DNA from: an uncultured Actinomycetes bacterium
GTDB taxonomy: Bacteria > Actinomycetota > Thermoleophilia > Solirubrobacterales > Solirubrobacteraceae
Assembly (NCBI GenBank): GCA_937888775.1
Contig: CALAQT010000093.1
Span: 1-23,932, forward strand
Reading direction: 5' to 3'
DNA length: 23,932 bases
The translations under genes were made by a program, and so were the position numbers. The notes beneath the pieces were generated by a model. It was not told the origin of the DNA. It saw nothing but the letters and a program-made list of their open reading frames with translations, and did no database searches. Shown piece by piece: positions 1-5,838 of this stretch (position 1 is the stretch's first letter; each line of letters begins with the position of its first letter).

Positions 1-70
1 GCCTGCCAACGCGTGGTCCCCAGCTGCGCACACAGGGTCCTTTGGCCCTAAACGCGCGCTGGCACCTGCG

Positions 71-292
71 GCTTCAGACAGCGAGGAGATCCTGCCCTGG
101 GCCAAACAGCAGGGACTGTCCGAGGACATCCCACTGCTGGCCACCGATCCGGCGGTCCGCGAGCTGATTCAGGTCGCGAGCGTCACGTGGCGGCAGCTGG
201 TGGGAGCCGGGGCGACGGCACCCGAGGTCGCGGGCTCACAGAGGTTATCTCCCCGAACCGCGCCCCCTTGTTCTCCGGCCCGAGCATGGTGA
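71..292 (+). pseudogene. Remnant of an AMP-binding acyl-CoA synthetase gene (C-terminal part)
   Basis: The frame open through to the stop at 290-292 contains the stretch ILPWAKQQGL followed by a segment ending DPAVRELIQ. This resembles the C-terminal subdomain of long-chain fatty-acid CoA ligases (FadD-type), where a WA(K/R)xxG element is followed by a helix with DPxVRxxIQ. Similarity is seen only from about 100 to 175. The residues before it, and those after LIQ, do not look like the family, so the fragment seems cut on both sides. Its 3' part overlaps the end of the convergent MFS gene. It is most likely a dead relic. The family call rests on a short match and is tentative. Confidence 0.4.
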
Positions 293-1475
293 CGATCGCA
301 GTGAGCAGCAGCACGGGCCCGATGACCACCGCCAGGCCCAGCCCGTACTGCTTGTTGAAATGCTCCGCGATCGCCGTCTGCAGCGGCAGATTGAGAGCGG
401 CGAACAGGTTGCCCAGCTGATAGGTCACGCCGGGGTAGAAGCCGCGGATCGCATCTGGCGACAGCTCGGTCAGGTGCGCGGGGATCACGCCCCACGCGCC
501 CTGGACGAAGAACTGCATCACGAACGCGCCGACCGCGAGCGCCACAAGCCCCTGCGACAGCGCGAACAGCGGCACCACCGGCAGCGCGAGGAGCGTCGCG
601 CCAAGGACCAGCACGCGCCGGCCCACACGTTCCGACAGCCAGCCGAGCGACGCCCCGCCCAGCATCGCGCCGATATTGTAGATCACCGCGATGAGCACAG
701 CCGTATCAGTACTGGCATGGTGCTGCACCTTGAGAAATGTCGGATAAAGGTCCTGGGTACCGTGACTCATGAAGTTGAACAGCGTCATGAGGACCACCAG
801 GTAGACGAATCGCCGTAGCGTGGCCCCGTTGAAGAACACCTCGCGCGCGCTGCGCCGGCGCTGGTGCGTCGTCTCCCACACTTCGGACTCGCCGACTCGC
901 GCGCGGATGAACAGCACGACCAGTGCAGGCAGCGCACCGAGCCAGAATAGCCAGCGCCACCCCAACGGCTTGTCGATGATGTAGTAGGCGACGGCGGCGA
1001 GCAGGTAGCCGAAGGGGTATCCCTGCTGGAGAATCCCCGAGTAGAGTCCGCGCCGGCGTATCGGCAGCTTCTCCATCGACAGTGACGCTCCGGTGCCCCA
1101 CTCGCCGCCCATGCCGATGCCGTACACCGTGCGTAGCACCAGCAGCATCGCCAGCGACGTCGAGAATCCGGTGAGGAACTCCACCAGCGAGTACATCGCG
1201 ACGTCCGCCATCAGCACCTTGCGCCGTCCCCAGCGGTCGGCGGCGAGACCGAAGAGCAGCGCACCGATGGGACGGGCGGCAAGCGTCAGCGTGGTGGTGA
1301 ACGTAACCGCGGTGAGGGTGGAGTGGAAGGTGTCCGCCACCTCTTGGAACACGAAGATGATGAGGAAGTAGTCGAAGGCGTCCATCGCCCAGCCCAGGAA
1401 GCTCGCGATGAACGCGTTGCGTTGGTCTGCGGTCAGTCGCGTGGAATCCTCGGATCCGACGGCCGGCGCGCTCAC
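183..1475 (-). CDS. MFS transporter, lactate/sugar-acid proton symporter type
   Basis: The product is a 12-helix major facilitator protein in the cytoplasmic membrane, about 430 residues long. The start of helix 1 (GWAMDAFDYFLIIFVF) and the conserved loop LFGLAADRWGRRKVL match the sialate/lactate:H+ symporter (SHS) branch, which carries carboxylates such as lactate or pyruvate. A further family-typical segment is YGIGMGGEWG. The frame is open to an ATG at 1535, but I prefer the GTG at 1475 because AAGGAGG lies 4 nt before it and the family N-terminus fits better. No gene on the same strand is close enough to be a certain operon partner; the downstream neighbour on the left is a decayed fragment. 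The substrate is inferred from family resemblance only. The C-terminal 20 residues are rich in Pro and Arg and may come from a rearranged end. Confidence 0.85.
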   Translation of the reverse strand: MSAPAVGSEDSTRLTADQRNAFIASFLGWAMDAFDYFLIIFVFQEVADTFHSTLTAVTFTTTLTLAARPIGALLFGLAADRWGRRKVLMADVAMYSLVEFLTGFSTSLAMLLVLRTVYGIGMGGEWGTGASLSMEKLPIRRRGLYSGILQQGYPFGYLLAAVAYYIIDKPLGWRWLFWLGALPALVVLFIRARVGESEVWETTHQRRRSAREVFFNGATLRRFVYLVVLMTLFNFMSHGTQDLYPTFLKVQHHASTDTAVLIAVIYNIGAMLGGASLGWLSERVGRRVLVLGATLLALPVVPLFALSQGLVALAVGAFVMQFFVQGAWGVIPAHLTELSPDAIRGFYPGVTYQLGNLFAALNLPLQTAIAEHFNKQYGLGLAVVIGPVLLLTAIVTMLGPENKGARFGEITSVSPRPRVPSPRLPPAAAT

Positions 1476-1811
1476 GGTCCCTCCTTCCTGGACGCGACTT
1501 GCCCAGATGCCAGGGGCTGGTACTGGTGCACGCAAGGGGCCGGCGGGCTAGCAGCGGCAGCTCCCGCAGGAGCGGCAGGCGTCGTTGCGGGTGGCGTCTC
1601 CGGCCTGGTCACCGGCAACGACGCCAATATCTCCGATGTCTGGGGAATAATCAACGGCGTGATCCAGCAACCAGGTGGATGAATAACTCTCGAACGCCGA
1701 ACCCCCTCCCGTAGTGGGTGCCGCGCTGGACAATGGCACTTGGCTGGAGCCCTTGTCAAAGTCGCCGCCGGTTCAAGGGCCCGACGGCGACTTCTTCAGG
1801 GGCAAGTCGTA
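1476..1811 (+). other. Intergenic stretch with an unassigned Gly/Ala-rich reading frame
   Basis: This 336-bp gap between the MFS gene and the aldehyde dehydrogenase gene contains no recognisable full gene. A plus-strand frame ending at 1682 reads through a Gly/Ala-rich, hydrophobic run and then a polar end (SDVWGIINGVIQQPGG). Its composition looks like protein, but no start codon with a ribosome site can be assigned to it inside the gap. It may be the 3' end of a lost gene. The far end of the gap carries the hairpin described at 1759-1793. Confidence 0.3.
1759..1793 (-). terminator. Probable terminator of the aldehyde dehydrogenase gene
   Basis: A perfect 9-bp inverted repeat, AAGTCGCCG paired with CGGCGACTT, is separated by 17 nt. 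It begins 19 nt after the dehydrogenase stop codon in the direction of transcription. Only a short T run follows (within CTTTG), as is common for GC-rich actinobacterial terminators. Confidence 0.5.
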
Positions 1812-3308
1812 CTAGAGCTGGACAATCACCGACTTGGTCTCGAGGTAGTTGGAGAGGACTTCCTCGCCCATCTCGCGGCCCCAGCCGCTTTGTTTGAAGC
1901 CACCGAACGGCAGCTCCGCGCTGTACACGTTGTAGGTGTTGACCCACACGGTGCCCGCCTTGAGACGCTTGGCGAGCTTGTGGGCCTTCGAGATGTCCCT
2001 GGTCCACACGCCGGCGGCCAGGCCGTACTCGGAGTCGTTGGCTTGACGGGCGAGGTCATCGACGTCGCTGAACGGCAGCGCGACGATCACTGGTCCAAAG
2101 ATCTCCTCGCGCACGACGATGTCGTCGGGCTTGGTGTCGACCAGCACGGTGGGCTCCACGAAGTAGCCCGGCCCGTCGATTGCATGTCCGCCGGCCAGCG
2201 CGCGGTTGCCCGCCTGCTCGCCCTTGGCAAGGTACCCCGTGACCCGCTCGAACTGCTCGCGAGAGACCAGTGGGCCCATCTCGGTGTCCGGATCCATACC
2301 GGACCCGACCTTGATCTTCTTCGCCGCCTCAGCGACGCCCTCGACAACCTCCTCGAAGCGGTCCTGCTGCACGTACAGGCGCGTGCCGGCACTGCACACC
2401 TCGCCCTGATTGAAGAAGATCCCCATCGCGGCGCCGGCGATGGCCGCATCCACGTCCGCGTCGGAGAAGATGATGTTCGGCGACTTGCCGCCGAGCTCCA
2501 GCGAGACCTTCTTCAGGTTGCCGGTGGCAGCCTTGACGATCAGTTTGCCGACTTCCGTGGAGCCGGTGAACGCGATCTTGTCGACGCCCGGATGCGCGGC
2601 GAGTGCAGCGCCAGCCGTCTCACCGAACCCGGTCACGACGTTGACCACCCCGTCGGGGAGGCCCGCCTCGAGCATGAGCTCGCCCAATCGCACGGCCGAC
2701 AGCGGCGTCTGCTCGGCGGGCTTGAGGACCACCGTGCAGCCGGTGGCCAGCGCCGGACCGAGCTTCCACGCGGCCATCAGCAGCGGGAAGTTCCAGGGGA
2801 TGACCTGGCCGACCACCCCGACCGGCTCGCGCAGTGAGTACGCATGAAATTCGGCGCCGGGAAGGTAGGGCACCGACGGGTTGATGGTGCCACCGTTGAG
2901 CTTGGTCGCCCAGCCCGCCATGTACCAGAACAGGTCGGCGGCGAGCGGGATGTCGGCCGCACGGGCCACGCTGAGCGGCTTGCCGTTGTCCAAGCAGTCG
3001 AGCTCCGCGAGCTCGTCGGCGTGCTCAATAATCAGATCACCGATACGGTGCATGATCCGACCCCGTTCAGAGGCGGTCATTCGGCTCCACGGGCCGTCCT
3101 CGAAGGCGCGGCGAGCAGCCCGCACTGCGCGGTCGATGTCCTGCGCGTCGCCCTCGGCGACGCTTGCGAGCACCTCACCGGTAGCGGGATTAACGGTGTC
3201 GAACGTCTTGCCGCTAGCAGCTTGCTCGAACTTGCCATTGATGAGCAGCGCACGGGTCGACGAACTGAACAGCCGAGTGCTCTCGGCGAGGGGGATGGCA
3301 ACAGTCAT
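1812..3308 (-). CDS. NAD(P)-dependent aldehyde dehydrogenase
   Basis: The 498-residue product has the normal length for the aldehyde dehydrogenase superfamily and oxidises an aldehyde to its acid in the cytosol. Visible elements are the PWNFPL cofactor motif with Asn173, the FTGSTEVGK nucleotide-binding turn near 247-255, catalytic Glu271 in LELGGKSP, catalytic Cys305 in NQGEVCSAG, and the C-terminal EEIFGPV and PFGGFKQSG signatures. The NQGEVCSAGTR version is common in betaine-, phenylacetaldehyde- and general alkyl-aldehyde dehydrogenases, so the substrate cannot be fixed. The start is the ATG at 3308, preceded by AAGGAG at a 6-nt distance. A longer frame to 3350 has no ribosome site. The ATG overlaps the stop of a short upstream ORF (ATGA), suggesting translational coupling. 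A 17-bp motif shared with the SPFH gene promoter lies further upstream. Confidence 0.95.
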   Translation of the reverse strand: MTVAIPLAESTRLFSSSTRALLINGKFEQAASGKTFDTVNPATGEVLASVAEGDAQDIDRAVRAARRAFEDGPWSRMTASERGRIMHRIGDLIIEHADELAELDCLDNGKPLSVARAADIPLAADLFWYMAGWATKLNGGTINPSVPYLPGAEFHAYSLREPVGVVGQVIPWNFPLLMAAWKLGPALATGCTVVLKPAEQTPLSAVRLGELMLEAGLPDGVVNVVTGFGETAGAALAAHPGVDKIAFTGSTEVGKLIVKAATGNLKKVSLELGGKSPNIIFSDADVDAAIAGAAMGIFFNQGEVCSAGTRLYVQQDRFEEVVEGVAEAAKKIKVGSGMDPDTEMGPLVSREQFERVTGYLAKGEQAGNRALAGGHAIDGPGYFVEPTVLVDTKPDDIVVREEIFGPVIVALPFSDVDDLARQANDSEYGLAAGVWTRDISKAHKLAKRLKAGTVWVNTYNVYSAELPFGGFKQSGWGREMGEEVLSNYLETKSVIVQL

Positions 3309-3376
3309 TTGGTACTCCTTATGAAATGTGTGATGCTGCTGTTGCGCCATTGCTGGCGCCGAAAGGTGCTACTCAT
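3305..3376 (-). CDS. Short 23-codon ORF translationally coupled to the aldehyde dehydrogenase
   Basis: An ATG at 3376 is preceded by a full GGAGG (3384-3388) at the ideal 7-nt spacing. It opens 23 codons starting MSSTFRRQQW and ending in STK. Its TGA overlaps the dehydrogenase ATG as ATGA. The peptide is basic (four Arg, one Lys) and has no cysteines, signal peptide or membrane segment. I know no family for it. It could be a small protein, or a leader whose translation controls access to the dehydrogenase ribosome site, which lies inside its last codons. The Shine-Dalgarno and its position relative to the upstream 17-bp motif match the start of the SPFH gene, supporting real translation initiation here. 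Confidence 0.6.
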   Translation of the reverse strand: MSSTFRRQQWRNSSITHFIRSTK

Positions 3377-3434
3377 CTGCGTACCTCCATTCACGTCTGT
3401 TTGTTGCGGCCTCTGGCTAGCTTGTGACTACGGA

Positions 3435-3451
3435 CATAACAAGCTCAGCAA
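3435..3451 (-). promoter_or_regulatory. 17-bp repeated motif, copy A (upstream of the sORF-aldehyde dehydrogenase unit)
   Basis: The minus strand reads TTGCTGAGCTTGTTATG, 16 of 17 identical to copy B at 4572-4588 and 14 of 17 to copy C at 4966-4982. It lies 58 nt before the ATG of the short ORF. It is a candidate operator or shared promoter element, possibly bound by the winged-helix protein encoded at 5005. That assignment is inference. Copies A and B also sit inside a wider duplicated segment, so their likeness alone is not proof of selection. Confidence 0.5.
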
Positions 3452-3462
3452 CACCGACGGTG

Positions 3463-3558
3463 CTATTGATGCGCTCGCACGCGGGCCTCCCAAAATCCCA
3501 ACCTCGACCGAAGTCGTTCAGCCTGCGCGACAACCACGCGACTGGCCTCTCTCGGCGT
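3463..3558 (-). pseudogene. Truncated copy of the helical-domain gene at 4623-4943
   Basis: On the minus strand the codons before the TAG at 3463 read VVAQAERLRSRLGFWEARV plus RAHQ. The end of the protein encoded at 4623-4943 is VVSQVARIRSRWQVWESRV plus QAHR. About 15 of 23 residues agree and the stop codons coincide. Upstream of this the match fades and the family's conserved W..IY and LLER elements are missing, so only the C-terminal third remains. The DNA similarity continues past the stop into the 17-bp motif, so gene end and downstream promoter were duplicated together. Confidence 0.6.
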
Positions 3559-3644
3559 GCTGAGATCGGACCCCCCGAGGGCATCGCCCGCGACGGCGGA
3601 TGCGACGCTTGGGCCGAGGCGGTGGCCGCACATCGGCACGTCGC

Positions 3645-4514
3645 CTATGGCGTGCCCCGCGTCTCGCTGGATGCGTGGCGCCTCCGCTCGGTGCCGCGAT
3701 TCGTCGCCGCACGCGCACCGGGCGGACGCGGAATCAGGTCGCTGGCCGCTTTCTCGCGGGAGATGAACGACCCGAGCTCCTGGATCGTACTCATCAGCGG
3801 GGCGGGGAACACAACGGTGGTGTTCTTGTCGACGCCCATCTCAACCAGGCTCTGCAGGTTGCGCAACTGGAGCGCCAGGGGGTGGGCCATCATGATGTCG
3901 GCGGCAACCGCGAGCTGGTCCGCGGCCAGCGCCTCGCCCTCGGCGGCGATGATCTTGGCACGCTTCTCGCGCTCGGCCTCCGCTTGGCGTGCCATCGCCC
4001 TCTTCATGCTCTCCGGCAGCTGGATGTCCTTCAGCTCCACGAGGGTGACCAGCAAACCCCAATCCGCGGTAGCGACGTCGAGGATCTCGCGGATGTTCTG
4101 GTTGATCCGGTCGGTCTCGGCCAGCGTTTCGTCGAGCGTGTGCTGTCCGACCACCTTCCGCAGCGTCGTCTGCGCGATCTGGTTGATGGCGGTGCCCACG
4201 CTCTCGATCGCCACCACCGACTTGACCGCATCGACGACTTTGAAGTAGGCGACCGCTGAGACGTCAATGCTGACGTTGTCGCGGGTGATGATCCCCTGAG
4301 ACTGGATCGGCATCGTGACGATGCGCAGAGACACACGGCGAAGGACGTCGATGATCGGCACGATCGGCCTCAGCCCCGGCGTCCGGACGCCGATTACCTT
4401 GCCGAGTCGAAAGTGGACGCCCATCTCGTATTGCTGCACGATGCGGATCGCGAGCAGCAGACCAAGTACGGCCAGGGCCACGACCACGATCGCCACGATG
4501 CCTATGGCGCTCAT
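3645..4514 (-). CDS. SPFH/band-7 membrane protein, stomatin-like (slipin)
   Basis: The 289-residue product starts with one hydrophobic segment (residues 3-24) followed by the slipin signature around [13 protein letters not shown] complete SPFH/band-7 domain follows (about 25-190), with the family-typical [16 protein letters not shown] and [13 protein letters not shown] stretches, and then an Ala/Glu/Arg-rich coiled coil ([20 protein letters not shown]). Such proteins oligomerise on the inner face of the cytoplasmic membrane and organise microdomains. Many are paired with an NfeD protease partner, but none is present here. The C-terminal 25 residues are Arg/Pro-rich. The start at 4514 has GGAGG at 8 nt. 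The 17-bp motif shared with the dehydrogenase unit and the divergent regulator pair lies 57 nt upstream. Confidence 0.9.
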   Translation of the reverse strand: MSAIGIVAIVVVALAVLGLLLAIRIVQQYEMGVHFRLGKVIGVRTPGLRPIVPIIDVLRRVSLRIVTMPIQSQGIITRDNVSIDVSAVAYFKVVDAVKSVVAIESVGTAINQIAQTTLRKVVGQHTLDETLAETDRINQNIREILDVATADWGLLVTLVELKDIQLPESMKRAMARQAEAEREKRAKIIAAEGEALAADQLAVAADIMMAHPLALQLRNLQSLVEMGVDKNTTVVFPAPLMSTIQELGSFISREKAASDLIPRPPGARAATNRGTERRRHASSETRGTP

Positions 4515-4571
4515 TCGCCGTACCTCCAGCTAATGTCGTGAATCCGAGCGGCGTGAGCGTAGCCCACACTC

Positions 4572-4588
4572 CATAACAATCTCAGCAA
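4572..4588 (-). promoter_or_regulatory. 17-bp repeated motif, copy B (upstream of the SPFH gene)
   Basis: The minus strand reads TTGCTGAGATTGTTATG. It lies 57 nt before the SPFH start codon, almost the same distance as copy A from the short ORF start. In both places a GGAGGTACG Shine-Dalgarno follows. The motif holds two TTG half-elements 9 bp apart, which would suit a regulator binding direct repeats. Confidence 0.5.
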
Positions 4589-4622
4589 TACCCCCCGAGG
4601 GTTCGGGTGAGCATTGCCGGCG

Positions 4623-4943
4623 CTATCGATGCGCTTGTACGCGGGATTCCCACACCTGCCACCTCGATCGAATACGTGCAACCTGCGATACAACCACCGA
4701 GACATCGGTCAACTCAACTTCTCGTCGCGCTTGGGGTGTCTGACCTGCCATGAGTTGCTGGATACGCTCGAGGACTGCTTCCTCCATGGCCAGGATCTCG
4801 GTGTAGATGTTTCTCCAGAACAGCGCTTGCTCCAGAGAGGCGGTTGTGGGATCAGCCTGAGCGTCCATGCTCACCGAAGCGTCCCCGCCCCTTGTCGCCG
4901 CAACAATGCCGGGTCTGTCCTGACGGGCGTCTTCGCGGTTCAT
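4623..4943 (-). CDS. Small helical protein, stand-alone version of the regulator's N-terminal domain
   Basis: I do not recognise a named family. The 106-residue product has a polar N-terminus (1-38) and a predicted all-helical domain (39-106) rich in Glu, Gln, Arg and Trp. This domain aligns with residues 26-92 of the divergently encoded winged-helix protein with a single one-residue gap. Shared positions include W..IY, LLER.Q, P.A.R, D....V.QVA and R...W..RV, roughly 19 identities in 67. The start at 4943 was chosen because it lies just outside the shared 17-bp motif; the site before it (AAGAGACC) is weak. A longer frame to 5102 would run through the divergent gene. It may dimerise with, or antagonise, the regulator through the common domain; that is inference. 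Confidence 0.6.
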   Translation of the reverse strand: MNREDARQDRPGIVAATRGGDASVSMDAQADPTTASLEQALFWRNIYTEILAMEEAVLERIQQLMAGQTPQARREVELTDVSVVVSQVARIRSRWQVWESRVQAHR

Positions 4944-4965
4944 GGTCTCTTGATACACCGACCAG

Positions 4966-4982
4966 CGTAAGAAGATCAGCAA
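4966..4982 (-). promoter_or_regulatory. 17-bp repeated motif, copy C (between the divergent pair)
   Basis: The minus strand reads TTGCTGATCTTCTTACG. It sits centrally in the 61-bp gap between the start codons at 4943 and 5005, about 22 nt from each. Unlike copies A and B, no wider sequence similarity surrounds it, so it is the strongest sign that the motif itself is selected. The position suits joint or auto-regulation of the two genes. Confidence 0.5.
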
Positions 4983-4991
4983 CAATCTCCG

Positions 4992-4997
4992 TATAGT
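4992..4997 (+). promoter_or_regulatory. -10 hexamer (TATAGT) for a leaderless start at 5005
   Basis: TATAGT ends 7 nt before the ATG at 5005, and no Shine-Dalgarno precedes that ATG. A transcript starting at or next to the A of ATG is expected, as in many actinobacterial leaderless genes. The 17-bp motif ends 9 nt upstream of the hexamer, so it covers the expected -35 region. Confidence 0.5.
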
Positions 4998-5004
4998 GAT
5001 GACC

Positions 5005-5568
5005 ATGGCGGGAGGACGCTCCAAGAACCCAGCGACGCGTCCTCTCGAGGGAGAGGACATCGAAACGGAGCACTGGGAAGACGCGCGCCACTGGATGAGC
5101 ATCTACGATGACCTGATTCGGTTCAAACTGGGCCTCCTCGAACGCGTCCAACGGGAGCTGCCCAAAATGCATCCGGTGGCACAGCGGGCCGCCGACGAGG
5201 ACATCACCTTCATCAGGGTCCAGGTGGCTGGGTACTACGACCGGCTTGACCTGTGGTACCGGCGGGTCTGGAAGCTCCAGGGCCTATGGCTTGATGCGAA
5301 TGGTCGCGTCTTGCGCCACAAGGGCAACGCGGCTGTGCTCACAAGTCGAGAGTTCGAACTCCTGCAATTCTTGCTGGACCATCCCCACCGCTTCTACACC
5401 GCGTCGCAGATCACGGGGTATGCTTGGTCAGACGCCGCCTTGCCTCCAGAGGAGGTCCGCAACTACGTTTCACGGGTGAGGAAAATCTTGGCCCGGCTGG
5501 AGGTTCCTTGTGACCTGGTCAACCGACCCGGCCGCGGATACTCCCTCACATTTCGGAACACGGACTAG
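5005..5568 (+). CDS. Winged-helix transcription regulator with a helical N-terminal domain and no receiver domain
   Basis: Residues about 95-185 of this 187-residue protein form an OmpR/PhoB-type C-terminal DNA-binding domain. Typical elements are LTSREFELLQFLLDHPHRFYT, a recognition helix around VRNYVSRVRKIL, and the wing NRPGRGY. There is no response-regulator receiver, hence no phospho-Asp. Instead residues 26-92 form a helical domain also found alone in the product of the divergent gene at 4623. The protein therefore probably senses through this domain or a partner. I chose the ATG at 5005 because it lies 7 nt after TATAGT; GTG/ATG codons at 4996 and 4999 are alternatives. A likely binding site is the 17-bp motif present here and upstream of the SPFH and dehydrogenase units; this is inference. 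Confidence 0.85.
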   Translation: MAGGRSKNPATRPLEGEDIETEHWEDARHWMSIYDDLIRFKLGLLERVQRELPKMHPVAQRAADEDITFIRVQVAGYYDRLDLWYRRVWKLQGLWLDANGRVLRHKGNAAVLTSREFELLQFLLDHPHRFYTASQITGYAWSDAALPPEEVRNYVSRVRKILARLEVPCDLVNRPGRGYSLTFRNTD

Positions 5569-5575
5569 CTGCAGA

Positions 5576-5619
5576 CACTGACGTCAAACTTTTCGGGCTA
5601 CGATTCGCAGCCCTCAGTG
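5576..5619 (+). terminator. Possible terminator after the winged-helix regulator
   Basis: Two nested inverted repeats, CACTGA with TCAGTG and GGGCT with AGCCC, can fold into an interrupted hairpin beginning 7 nt after the stop codon. The inner loop is large and no T run follows, so this is a weak call. The rest of the gap to the next gene (5620-5838) shows nothing I can assign. Confidence 0.3.
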
Positions 5620-5838
5620 ACAGAAGCTGGCGGGCCGTGCGCTTCCGGTATCGCCTTGATCGCACGACCGTTCCAAATGTGTTCTCGCCTGCCTACCACC
5701 TACCATTCGGCACGCTGAAGGGCGACCCTCCTCAGAGTGAGGAAGATGGATTCGCGTCCCGTGACGCCGACGGTCAGAGAGCCGGGCCAGCGGCTCGGCC
5801 GCGTGCAGTGATCATCTCGATCCGCCCAGGCGGTCCCG

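Noticed and set aside
1740..2837. 365-codon plus-strand open frame
   Set aside because: It lies antisense to the aldehyde dehydrogenase gene, whose catalytic motifs are intact. The antisense product has no recognisable domain and arises from GC-rich codon bias.
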